Positions 21,060 to 29,189 of a stretch of DNA of 64,000 nucleotides are shown here, piece by piece. Under the pieces are notes generated by a model. It was not told the origin of the DNA. It searched no databases and saw only the letters and a list, made by a program, of their open reading frames with translations. The stretch comes from Pseudomonas soli (GTDB taxonomy: Bacteria > Pseudomonadota > Gammaproteobacteria > Pseudomonadales > Pseudomonadaceae). The stretch's first letter is position 1. Every line of letters starts with the position of its first letter. The stretch lies in the NCBI RefSeq assembly GCF_900110655.1, contig NZ_FOEQ01000002.1, forward strand, positions 1 through 64,000, in the 5' to 3' direction. Position numbers and translations under genes: made by a program.

Positions 21060-22121
21060 ATGGATCTGGATCAGGCACGCACCCTGCTTGCCGAGGCTGA
21101 ACGGCATCGCCAGCCGGCGTATGAGCCAAGCATTTTTGCCCTCGGAGGGCGCGGTTACTACGAAAACCCCACCACTGACCTGCTCGCATTCTTTCTCGAC
21201 CCCAACCAGGTCCATGGTTTTGGTGATTGCTTCCTCGGCGCCCTGCTAGGCTGCATCTGCAAAGAGTCACCTCCCGAGCCGACCCTGCGCCTGCCTCCGC
21301 AACGTGAAGTGACCACCACCAATGGCAAGCGCATCGACCTGCTGCTGCAAGGTGAGGACTGGCTGCTGATTCTCGAGAACAAGATCTTCCACGCTCAGGT
21401 CAACCCGTTCGCCGATTACGAACTCTATGCCGAAACATTGGTGGGTGGCCGCGACAAGCGCGTGTTGTTCGCGGTGCTGTCACCGTCGGGCAGCAACGTC
21501 GCCGATGGTTGGACAGGGCTCAGCTATGCCGACCTGCTCGGCGCCCTGCGCAGAGCACTGTCGCAAAACGTCGAGCACAGCCGGCTGAACAAATGGCGTG
21601 TGCTGGCAGACGAGTTCCTGCTGCATCTGGAAAACATCACCGTGGAGCGTGACATGAACCCTGAGAGCATTGATTTCATCTTCGATCACCTGCCGCAGAT
21701 CAATGCCCTGAACAAGCTGCGTGACCAGGCACTCGAGGCGCTGGATAGCAAGATCATCGCCCACTTGCAGGCCGAGATCGACGGCTTCGAAACCTACACC
21801 CGCCGGCAACCCTGGGCGGACGGACCGGCGCTGCGTTACGCCTGCAACGACTGGGTCGAGTGGTCGGATGTGGTGCTCTACCTGGATGGCAGCCAGGCGC
21901 CACTGCGACCGACCATCCGCGTGTACCTGATCAACGTCGACACGCGCCAGATGGAGTTTGGCCGCCATCTGTTCCTTGACACCACAAGGCAGCCCTGGAC
22001 CGAAGGCCGGCGCGTGATCGGTTTTGAATGGAAGTTGGAAAGCTTCGACGAACGCGTGGTAATCGACACGGTCCTGGAGAAAATGCGGCTGTTGATGCAA
22101 TTCGAGGCCGAAATGCGCTGA
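21060..22121 (+). CDS. PD-(D/E)XK nuclease-superfamily protein (PDDEXK_4 type)
   Basis: A 353-residue protein. The N-terminal block GGRGYYENPTTDLLAFFLDP, followed by RIDLLLQGEDWLLILENKIF and the HAQVNPFADYELYAE helix, matches PDDEXK_4 proteins. The catalytic triad would be the Glu or Asp of the first block, the Asp of RIDLLL and Glu-Asn-Lys (ENK). The C-terminal half (about residues 190-353) shows a beta-rich segment near WADGPALRY and is of unknown role. Proteins of this group occur in accessory DNA and are often suspected of phage defence, but none is named here. It converges on another PD-(D/E)XK-like gene 59 bp away. Confidence 0.7.
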   Translation: MDLDQARTLLAEAERHRQPAYEPSIFALGGRGYYENPTTDLLAFFLDPNQVHGFGDCFLGALLGCICKESPPEPTLRLPPQREVTTTNGKRIDLLLQGEDWLLILENKIFHAQVNPFADYELYAETLVGGRDKRVLFAVLSPSGSNVADGWTGLSYADLLGALRRALSQNVEHSRLNKWRVLADEFLLHLENITVERDMNPESIDFIFDHLPQINALNKLRDQALEALDSKIIAHLQAEIDGFETYTRRQPWADGPALRYACNDWVEWSDVVLYLDGSQAPLRPTIRVYLINVDTRQMEFGRHLFLDTTRQPWTEGRRVIGFEWKLESFDERVVIDTVLEKMRLLMQFEAEMR

Positions 22122-22145
22122 CATCAAGCCACAATGGGCAGGCCG

Positions 22146-22169
22146 CCCCGCACTTGCGCAAGCGCGGGG
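22146..22169. terminator. Bidirectional hairpin between convergent nuclease genes
   Basis: CCCCGCACTTG and CAAGCGCGGGG arms with one mismatch sit between the two converging stop codons. The stem is strong but lacks long T-runs, so it is only a probable shared terminator. Confidence 0.55.
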
Positions 22170-22180
22170 TAATGTGGTTT

Positions 22181-23608
22181 TCAGCGTTTCTTGCTGGCCG
22201 ACACCCGGGGCCGTGCATCGACATAGACAATATCGGATGCCCTTTCGCCCTTGGCAGATTGCAACGAGCGGACCCGCTCAAGCTTTCCACCCAGTTCCCC
22301 AACATCCACCAGCACGAAAATCCCATGCTCGGTGTTTTCCGAATCCTTGTAGCGCTCCAACTGACACTCATAACCATGCACCACACTGGTGTTGGTCGAC
22401 AGCTTGAACTCGACCACGACCTTGTCGTGCCAGCCGGCAGAGATCTTGAAATCAACCGGCCCACTTCCGCCGTCCGACTCAGGCGAAATATCCAGGCCGT
22501 ACGCACGGCAAAAGCTAATGGCACTGCTGAAGAACAGATTTTGCACACTGCTTTCTGGCTTGGGCTTGTCTCGGTCCCAAAGCTCCTTCCACAATCCATG
22601 CGCTTCAATCTGCGTCTTGAATACTTCAAGAATTTCATGCACCACATCATTCATGGTCCGTACACAGGGGGCGTTCTGGAACTGCCGGACGACCGCCGAG
22701 TGCGTCCGCCGTTGCTCGCTGCCAAGCCGCTGCCAGAAATCCGGATCACTCAAGTCATCTGCGAGTTGATCGATACGGCCAAGAACTGCAAGTTTCAGTT
22801 CATCCATGCGCTGGAGGAGATCTTCGCAAGACGATGACCTACCGATTCTCTGCAAATAATCCAGGATCTGGTCAGGCTGCGGGCTTATGCCGGCCTCCAT
22901 GAGCAAAGCAATAGCTCGCGTTTGCACCTCATGCCCGGCCTCCCGTTCGAACCTGCGGGAGAGACACACATCCCACAGATCTCGCCTCGTCCCCTGGGAA
23001 AAGCCAGAGAGGATGTCGACATCGGGCGGGACAATCACATACTCCAGACAGTAATCGATGGGGAACCTGCTACGCAGGCTGGTGATCATCTTGATCAACC
23101 CAAGACCTATGCGGGCATCAGGTAGAAAGGCCGGTTTTTTTTCGCTGATCATCTCGAAGAGATCCGCAACTGGCTCAGCAGTGCGCAGCATATGGACATG
23201 AAAGTCGCAGGGGATATCCCAGAGCTCGTTGCCCAGCGAGAAACCGCGATCATCTATCTTGCAATAGGGGGTAAGTGTGCAGACCTCACCTGACTCGAAC
23301 AGATAGACTCGAAACCCTTTGCTTTTGTAGATATAGGACCTTCTGCCACCTGCCGCCGCCGTAAGGCCATCGAACAGCAGGACCGCCTTGGAGGAGTGAA
23401 ACTCTTCCATTGAACGAGTACGGGGGGAGTCCAGCCCACATTGTTCGATTGGAATTACTTCAACTGCCATACGCTCAGGCAACGCCTCGAACAGCTCGCG
23501 CTGATCGAGTACGCAGGACAGTACATCGCGGGTAACGCCAACAAAGTCGACTTGCTCCCCCCAACACTCCCTGACCGCTGCCAGCAACAGCGTTTCCAGC
23601 ACGTCCAT
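22181..23608 (-). CDS. Unrecognised protein with a C-terminal PD-(D/E)XK-like nuclease motif
   Basis: A 475-residue protein. The N-terminal 230 residues and the helical middle (LQRMDELKLAVLGRIDQLADDL, about residues 260-280) match no family I know. Near residues 385-410, GPVDFKISAG followed by KVVVEFKLS gives the D...ExK spacing of a PD-(D/E)XK core, and the following ECQLERYKDSEN helix fits that fold. I chose the start at 23608 because AGGA lies 5 nt upstream. The gene lies between core genes and is slightly less GC-rich than they are, consistent with an acquired gene. A phage-defence or DNA-repair role is possible but unsupported. Confidence 0.55.
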   Translation of the reverse strand: MDVLETLLLAAVRECWGEQVDFVGVTRDVLSCVLDQRELFEALPERMAVEVIPIEQCGLDSPRTRSMEEFHSSKAVLLFDGLTAAAGGRRSYIYKSKGFRVYLFESGEVCTLTPYCKIDDRGFSLGNELWDIPCDFHVHMLRTAEPVADLFEMISEKKPAFLPDARIGLGLIKMITSLRSRFPIDYCLEYVIVPPDVDILSGFSQGTRRDLWDVCLSRRFEREAGHEVQTRAIALLMEAGISPQPDQILDYLQRIGRSSSCEDLLQRMDELKLAVLGRIDQLADDLSDPDFWQRLGSEQRRTHSAVVRQFQNAPCVRTMNDVVHEILEVFKTQIEAHGLWKELWDRDKPKPESSVQNLFFSSAISFCRAYGLDISPESDGGSGPVDFKISAGWHDKVVVEFKLSTNTSVVHGYECQLERYKDSENTEHGIFVLVDVGELGGKLERVRSLQSAKGERASDIVYVDARPRVSASKKR

Positions 23609-23867
23609 AACCTTCCTCATCAAAATCGCATGCCTTGGCAGGCTTCTGGCAACAAATAATGCCAAAACGATACCACGCCACCGTAGTGCCTAGGCCATCG
23701 ACAGCTATGTCGAGATCACCATCGCCTGGGTTCCCCGCGCACCTCGTTGTAACCGCGCCGGGACCACGTTGAAAATTCAATGATGGCAAACTGGCATTCC
23801 GCCAAACCTCGACAATACTGGCTCGTCACATGGATTCCTTGCCCACAACAACAAAAGGGAATTTGCG

Positions 23868-25622
23868 ATGAGCCAGCCCCAACCCTTGGACGTCGCCATC
23901 ATCGGCGGCGGTGTCTCCGGTACCTACAGCGCCTGGCGCCTGCAACAGGCCCACGGCGACAGCCTGCGTATCCAGTTGTTCGAATATGGCGACCGCATCG
24001 GCGGGCGGCTGTTCAGCGTCAAGCTGCCCGGCCTGCCCAATGTGGTCGCCGAGGTGGGCGGCATGCGCTACATGCCCGGCGCCGACGGCCATGTCATGGT
24101 CGACACCCTGGTGCAGCACCTGGGCCTGCCGAGCAAGGACTTCCCCATGGGCAACGAACTGCCCAAGGACGCGCCCATCGGCGCCCAGGACAACCTGTTC
24201 TACCTGCGCGGCCAGCGCTTCCGTTTCCGCGATTTCGTCGAGGCGCCGCACAAGATTCCCTACGACCTGGGCTGGACCGAGCGCGGCTACAACCCCGAAG
24301 ACCTCCAGGTCAACGTGATGAACAGCATCTATCCCGGGTTCGACAAGCTGAGCCTGGCCGAGCAGATGCAGGTACAGGTATTCGGCAAGCCGATCTGGCG
24401 CTACGGTTTCTGGGACCTGCTCTACCGCGTGCTGAGCAACGAGGGCTACCAGTTCATGAAGGACGCCGGCGGCTACGAGGCCAACGTCGCCAACGCCAGC
24501 GCCGTGACCCAGCTGCCCGCCACCGAATACAGCGACGCCACCGTGTTCCGCACGCTCAAGGATGGCTTCCAGAGCCTGCCGCTGACCCTGGCCCAGCGCT
24601 TCAGCGAACAGGCCGGCGGCCTGGTGCCCGCCGACCAGCGCATCCAGATGAACCGCCGCCTGGCCGCCCTGAGCTACAGCGATGACACCGAGTACCCCTA
24701 CCGCCTGCACCTGCGCCACACCGAGACCGTCAACGGCAAGACCCACGACCTCGAAGGCGAGGACATCGTCCACGCCCGCCAGGTGATCCTCGCCCTGCCG
24801 CGCCGCGCGCTGGAGCTGATCGACTCGCCGCTGTTCGACGACCCGTGGCTCAAGGACAACCTCGGCTCGGTGCTGGTGCAGTCGGCGTTCAAGCTGTTCC
24901 TGGCCTATGAGCAACCCTGGTGGCGCAACCTGGGCCTGGTGGCCGGGCGTTCGGTCAGCGACCTGCCGATCCGCCAGTGCTACTACATGGGCACCGAGTG
25001 CGATCAGGCCGGTGGCGAAAACACCTTCAACTCGCTGCTGATGGCCTCCTACAACGACATCGGCACCGTGCCGTTCTGGAAAGGACTCGAAGACGGCCCC
25101 GAATTCACCGGCTACACCCCGCGCAGCCTCGAAGGGCGCATCGCCAATGACGCGGTGGTGCCGCGCACGCAGTTCCAGATCAGCGACGAGATGGTGCGCA
25201 TCGCCCAGCGCCAGGTCACCCAGCTGCACGCCCAGGTCGAGCTGCCGGCCCCCTACAGTGCCGTGTACCACGCCTGGGACGCCGACCCCTACGGTGGCGG
25301 CTGGCACGAGTGGAAGGCCAACTACCGCCTGGACCTGATCATCCAGAAGATGCGCCACCCAGTTAAGGACCAGCAGGTGTTCATCGTCGGCGAGGCGTAT
25401 TCCTATGGCCAGGGTTGGGTCGAGGGCGCGCTGACCACCGCCGAGTCCGCCTTGCAGGAGTTCTTCGAACTGCCGCGCCCCAACTGGCTTCCGGCCAGCT
25501 ACCAGCTGCTGCCGACCCCGGCACCGGAAGAGATCGACTACGCCACCCCGCCCATGCCCAGCCACGCGCCGCAGGTGCTCGAAGCTATCACCCAGGCCAT
25601 CTGCGCGGGGGTCAAGCCATGA
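23868..25622 (+). CDS. FAD-dependent L-amino acid oxidase (candidate L-arginine oxidase)
   Basis: A 584-residue flavoprotein of the amine oxidase family. The Rossmann motif GGGVSG is at 13-18, followed by the ADP-binding Glu in FEYGDRIGGRLFS. The FAD-fold repeat AEVGGMRYMP is next, and the C-terminal FIVGEAYSYGQGWVEGALTTAE closes the flavin site. It differs clearly from the lysine monooxygenase DavB in the regions I can compare. The next gene overlaps by ATGA and encodes a ThDP 2-keto-acid decarboxylase of the size of AruI, which decarboxylates 2-ketoarginine. Together they would turn an amino acid, probably arginine, into an aldehyde. Other substrates such as lysine or glutamate cannot be excluded. 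Confidence 0.65.
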   Translation: MSQPQPLDVAIIGGGVSGTYSAWRLQQAHGDSLRIQLFEYGDRIGGRLFSVKLPGLPNVVAEVGGMRYMPGADGHVMVDTLVQHLGLPSKDFPMGNELPKDAPIGAQDNLFYLRGQRFRFRDFVEAPHKIPYDLGWTERGYNPEDLQVNVMNSIYPGFDKLSLAEQMQVQVFGKPIWRYGFWDLLYRVLSNEGYQFMKDAGGYEANVANASAVTQLPATEYSDATVFRTLKDGFQSLPLTLAQRFSEQAGGLVPADQRIQMNRRLAALSYSDDTEYPYRLHLRHTETVNGKTHDLEGEDIVHARQVILALPRRALELIDSPLFDDPWLKDNLGSVLVQSAFKLFLAYEQPWWRNLGLVAGRSVSDLPIRQCYYMGTECDQAGGENTFNSLLMASYNDIGTVPFWKGLEDGPEFTGYTPRSLEGRIANDAVVPRTQFQISDEMVRIAQRQVTQLHAQVELPAPYSAVYHAWDADPYGGGWHEWKANYRLDLIIQKMRHPVKDQQVFIVGEAYSYGQGWVEGALTTAESALQEFFELPRPNWLPASYQLLPTPAPEEIDYATPPMPSHAPQVLEAITQAICAGVKP

Positions 25623-27298
25623 GCACTTTTACCGTGGCCGACTACCTGCTGACCCGGCTCAAGGAGCTGGGCCTGGACAAGGTGTTCCAGGTGCCTGGGG
25701 ATTATTGCTCCAGGTTCATGAGCGCGCTGGACGCCTTCGACGGCATCGATGCCGTGGGCGAAATCTACGAGATGGGCGCCGCCTACAGCGCTGACGGCTA
25801 CGCCCGGGTGCACGGCCTGGGCGCGGTGTCGCTGCAGTACGGGGTGGGCACTTTCAGCGCGGTTAACGCCATCGCCGGGGCCTACGTGGAGCGCAACCCG
25901 GTGGTGGTGATCTCCGCCAGCCCCTCCACCAGCGACCGCCTCAAGGCCAATGCCCAGAACGTGTTGTTCCACCACTCCACCGGCAACTTCGAGGCCGACC
26001 GCAACGTGCTGGAGCAGGTGACCGTGGCCTGCGAGATCCTGTCCGATCCGCACCGCGCGCCGTGGCAGATCGACAACGCGCTGATCGCGGCGCTCACCCA
26101 CCGCCAGCCCATCTACCTGGAGGCCTATCAGGACATCTGGGGCGCCGAGGTCAGTCGCCCCCACGGCCAATTGACCCCCGCCCCGCGCCCGTCCAACCCC
26201 CAGGCTTTGCAAAGCCTGGTCGAGGCCAGCGTGCAACGCCTGGCCACGGCGCGCCAGCCGCTGGTGCTGCTGGGGGTGGAGATCATTCGCTACGGTTTGC
26301 AGGACGCCGTGCAACGCCTGATCGACAGTTGCGGCCTGCCCTTCTCCACCACCCTCGACGCCAAGACCGTGCTCGACGAAAGCCAGGCGCCATTCATCGG
26401 CACCTATGCCGGCCCCGCCTCCCGCCCGGAAACCTCGGCCCGGGTGGATGCCTGCGACTGCATCCTGGCCATTGGCGTGATCTTCACCGACGACTACCTG
26501 GACCTGCTCAAGGCCCGCTATGGCGAAATCGTCCAGGTCAACTGCGAACTGGCCCGCGCCGGCGCCGACTACTACCCCAACGTGCGCCTGCCCGACTATG
26601 TCGAGGCCCTGCTCAAGGCCCTGAAGGTGGATACTCAGTTCCCGCGCCCTGGCACCGCCCTGGCCGCCTCGCGCCCGCTGCTGGGCAGCGGCGCGGTGCC
26701 CAGCGCGCTGAGTTATGCGAGCTTTTTCGACAGCCTGGTGAATTTCGCCCACGAGCATCGCCTGTGGCAGACCAGCACGCTGATCCTCGGTGAAAGCTCG
26801 TCGCTGTATGTGGCCAGCAACATCAACGGCATGCCCCGCGGCAGTTTCATCTCCGATGCCATCTGGGGCTCGCTCGGCCACGAGACCGGCTGCGCCCTTG
26901 GCGTGGCGCTGGGCAGCGGCCGGCGCCCGGTGGTAGTGGCCGGCGATGGCGGGTTCATGATGGTCAGCCAGTCGCTGGCAGCACTGGCGCGCAACAAGGT
27001 CAATGCGGTGGTGTTCGTGATGAGCAACCAGGTGTATGCGATCGAGCAGGCCTTCGTCGACCCTGATGCGTTCACGCCAGAAGGTGAATTCGCGCCGTTC
27101 GACACCTTGCCCGCGCTGGACTATACAGCGCTGGCCTGCGGCTATGGCGCGCTGGGGTATCGGGTGGAAACGGTGGACGAGCTGGAACGCTTGCTGCCGC
27201 AGTTGCTGATGGTTGTGCAGCGGCCAGTACTGGTGGAGGTGAAGATTGCCGAGAAAGACTTTGCCGAGCAGATCAAACGGTTAGCCGGGCTGAGTTGA
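25619..27298 (+). CDS. ThDP-dependent 2-keto-acid decarboxylase (AruI-like, 2-ketoarginine decarboxylase)
   Basis: A 559-residue enzyme with the three ThDP-enzyme domains. EMGAAYSADGYARVHG carries the Glu that activates the cofactor. The HHSTGNFE segment is the active-site loop equivalent to HHTLG of pyruvate/indolepyruvate decarboxylases. GDGGFMMVSQSLAAL with VMSN downstream is the ThDP/Mg motif GDG...N. The size is as I recall for AruI, the second enzyme of the arginine transaminase pathway, which makes 4-guanidinobutyraldehyde. The upstream oxidase would supply the keto acid instead of AruH. The start overlaps the upstream stop (ATGA), showing tight coupling. Phenylpyruvate or indolepyruvate decarboxylase is the main alternative. 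Confidence 0.65.
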   Translation: MSTFTVADYLLTRLKELGLDKVFQVPGDYCSRFMSALDAFDGIDAVGEIYEMGAAYSADGYARVHGLGAVSLQYGVGTFSAVNAIAGAYVERNPVVVISASPSTSDRLKANAQNVLFHHSTGNFEADRNVLEQVTVACEILSDPHRAPWQIDNALIAALTHRQPIYLEAYQDIWGAEVSRPHGQLTPAPRPSNPQALQSLVEASVQRLATARQPLVLLGVEIIRYGLQDAVQRLIDSCGLPFSTTLDAKTVLDESQAPFIGTYAGPASRPETSARVDACDCILAIGVIFTDDYLDLLKARYGEIVQVNCELARAGADYYPNVRLPDYVEALLKALKVDTQFPRPGTALAASRPLLGSGAVPSALSYASFFDSLVNFAHEHRLWQTSTLILGESSSLYVASNINGMPRGSFISDAIWGSLGHETGCALGVALGSGRRPVVVAGDGGFMMVSQSLAALARNKVNAVVFVMSNQVYAIEQAFVDPDAFTPEGEFAPFDTLPALDYTALACGYGALGYRVETVDELERLLPQLLMVVQRPVLVEVKIAEKDFAEQIKRLAGLS

Positions 27299-27334
27299 TT
27301 GCACGGTTGATCGCCACACCTGCCGCCAAACAGT

Positions 27335-27364
27335 TAGCCGCTTTCGACTGCTCGAAAGCGGCTA
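27335..27364. terminator. Hairpin between convergent genes (13-bp perfect arms)
   Basis: TAGCCGCTTTCGA (27335-27347) and its exact inverse (27352-27364) flank a 4-nt loop. It lies 37 bp after the decarboxylase stop and 19 bp from the converging DUF3077-like stop. There is no long T-run. It is probably a shared terminator. Confidence 0.6.
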
Positions 27365-27382
27365 TTGCGCTGACAGCGCGGC

Positions 27383-27679
27383 TCAACTGTCGCCCTTCCC
27401 CTCGCTCACCGGCAGCTGCCCATCAATCATAGCCTTGGCGATCCCGCTGAGGTAATACGTTGCCCGCATAAGCGTCTGCGCCTCTTTCGGCTTGCTCAAC
27501 GCCTGCTGCGTGAGCGCGGTGATGCAGCCCAGAATGATCGACGTTTCCTGCAACACCTCGGCCGTCGGCAACCCCGGTACAGCCTGCACCCAGTCGCGTA
27601 TCGACCGACGCCGGGTACGGCCAACCAGGCTAACGATGTTCAGTACGTCTTTGCCCTTTGCTTGTTCGTCCTTGTCCAT
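27383..27679 (-). CDS. DUF3077-like small protein
   Basis: A 98-residue cytoplasmic protein. The segment with LPTAEVLQETSIILGCITALTQQAL, followed by RATYYLSGIAKAMIDGQLPV, has the helical pattern of the small Pseudomonas DUF3077 family, whose function is unknown. A similar segment occurs in the protein at 46331-46639. The start at 27679 is the Met after the poorly coding leader; a longer frame would run into the 5' leader region. It is served by the promoter module at 27814-27888. Confidence 0.6.
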   Translation of the reverse strand: MDKDEQAKGKDVLNIVSLVGRTRRRSIRDWVQAVPGLPTAEVLQETSIILGCITALTQQALSKPKEAQTLMRATYYLSGIAKAMIDGQLPVSEGKGDS

Positions 27680-28047
27680 GACCCCACCCCCGAAAAAATG
27701 AAAGAGCCCGCCGCGTTTCATCGTCTGGCGCCAACGGGCCAAACCGCGCGATCCTTGCACGGTGCTCTGCCCAAAGGCCCGGCCAACCCCGAACGGCGAA
27801 ACACGACGAGCAGGGCGAGACTAAAGGGCCTACCCACTCGCTACAACGGCCCGACAGGTGGAAAAGCTACCTTTAGGAAATGGACTACACGAACAGCGGA
27901 AGAATGGCTGTAGGACCTACAAAATCCGCCTTGAACAAGCACCCGCATGGGACGGTCGCAGCGCATACGCCTTCAGCTTTCTGCTCTGCCCTGCTCCGCC
28001 ACTTCAGGCTAGGATGTCACCTCGCCCCGCCAGGCCCAGCCACTGCC
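27680..28047. other. Divergent intergenic region: DUF3077-like leader and mtlR upstream
   Basis: This 368-bp region holds the promoter module at 27814-27888 and a 131-nt leader for the leftward gene. The leader has complementary GGGCC/GGCCC segments, suggesting a fold. No further gene can be supported. I see no clear promoter for mtlR. Confidence 0.5.
27814..27888 (-). promoter_or_regulatory. Shared 75-bp promoter module (copy 1)
   Basis: This aligns without gaps to 47153-47227, with 51 of 75 positions identical and both ends strictly conserved. Reading leftward, TTGTAG (-35, 27841-27846) and TAGTCT (-10, 27818-27823) are 17 bp apart, followed by conserved CGCC. A conserved GTAGTCC..TTTCC block lies about 40 bp upstream of -35 and is a probable operator. 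It drives the DUF3077-like gene. Confidence 0.65.
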
Positions 28048-28953
28048 ATGCCCAGAACAAGCAAAGTCACCGACCCGTCCTACGAACTGATGGACGACCA
28101 TGAAGGCGCCTCGCTGATCTACCGCCAGCATGGCTTCCCCAGCCCGCTGGTGCGCTGGCATTTCCACAAGGAATACGAGCTGCACCTGATCGTCGCCAGC
28201 GCCGGCAAGGTGTTCATCGGCGACTACATCGGCAACTTCGCTCCCGACACCCTGTTCCTCACCGGCCCCAACCTGCCGCACAACTGGATCAGCCAGGTCG
28301 GCCCCGACGAAGTGGTGGGCAAGCGCGACATGCTGGTCAACTTCACCGACGAGGTACTCGAGGATGGCAGCCAGGTGTTCGCCGAGCTCACCCAGCTGGC
28401 CCCGCTGCTGGCCCGGGCGCGCTATGGCATCGAGTTCCGCGACCCGGCACTGATAAACGAGAGCCGCCAGCTGCTGCAACGTATCGCCGACAGCCGCGGC
28501 ATGACCCGCCTGGGATACTTTTTTATCCTCATGGAACAGCTCGCCGCCTGCGATGACTACCAACTGCTGTCCACCGTCACCTCTTCGCAACTGGCAGACG
28601 AACACAATGTCGAGCGTATCAACCGGGCGGTGGACTACATCTTCCAGCACTACGCCCAGGACCTGAGCCAGAACGAGGTGGCCGAGCACCTGGGCATGAC
28701 GCCGACCTACTTCTCGCGGTTCTTCAAGCAGGCCGCCGGGCGCGGCTTCGTCGAGTTCGTCAACCGGCTGCGGGTGAGCAAATCGTGCGAGCTGCTGGCC
28801 AAGGGCGAACTGCCGGTGACCGAGGTGTGCTTCGAATCGGGCTTCAGCAACTTGTCGAACTTCAACCGGCGCTTTCTGCAACTCAAGGGCATGACCCCTT
28901 CGGACTACCGCAGCCTGGTGACCCAGCGCCTGACCGAGCAGAACCGCGGCTGA
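28048..28953 (+). CDS. mtlR: AraC-family regulator of the mannitol operon
   Basis: A 301-residue activator. An N-terminal cupin/sugar-sensing domain (about residues 15-160, with the HFHKEYELHLIVAS and GPNLPHNW signatures) precedes two HTH motifs in the C-terminal AraC domain. NEVAEHLGMTPTYFSRFFKQAAG and ITEVCFESGFSNLSNFNRRF-type sequences lie at about residues 205-290. It precedes the mtlEFGKDYZ genes, as in P. fluorescens, where MtlR activates them in response to mannitol, sorbitol or arabitol. The ATG at 28048 is the Met nearest the first cupin strand. Confidence 0.85.
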   Translation: MPRTSKVTDPSYELMDDHEGASLIYRQHGFPSPLVRWHFHKEYELHLIVASAGKVFIGDYIGNFAPDTLFLTGPNLPHNWISQVGPDEVVGKRDMLVNFTDEVLEDGSQVFAELTQLAPLLARARYGIEFRDPALINESRQLLQRIADSRGMTRLGYFFILMEQLAACDDYQLLSTVTSSQLADEHNVERINRAVDYIFQHYAQDLSQNEVAEHLGMTPTYFSRFFKQAAGRGFVEFVNRLRVSKSCELLAKGELPVTEVCFESGFSNLSNFNRRFLQLKGMTPSDYRSLVTQRLTEQNRG

Positions 28954-28973
28954 GCCTTGGGGCTGCTTTGCAG

Positions 28974-29060
28974 CCCATCGCCGGCAAGCCGGCTCCCATC
29001 CCGACCGCAGCGCCTTCAAGCCAGCGCCATCCCCGTGGGAGCCGGCTTGTCGGCGATGGG
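28974..29060. repeat. REP pair upstream of mtlE
   Basis: Inverted REP units at 28974-28999 and 29035-29060 (core CGCCGGCAAGCCGGCTCCCA and inverse) lie between mtlR and mtlE. The remaining 129 bp to mtlE must hold the operon promoter and MtlR site; I cannot define them exactly. Confidence 0.75.
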
Positions 29061-29189
29061 GCGCGCAACGGCCCCTGTTCAAGCACTGCAAAAAAGTATC
29101 AGCCAAGGTGCAGGCGAGGCTTTGTCGGCGTCGCCGTGCACGGGTGTAATCAGCGCCGAGCGATACAAAAACAATAAGGGAGTTCACTG

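Noticed and set aside
23868..25622. Lysine 2-monooxygenase (DavB)
   Set aside because: The N-terminal extension typical of DavB is missing, the comparable regions differ, and no DavA-like amidase follows. The ThDP decarboxylase neighbour fits an oxidase better.
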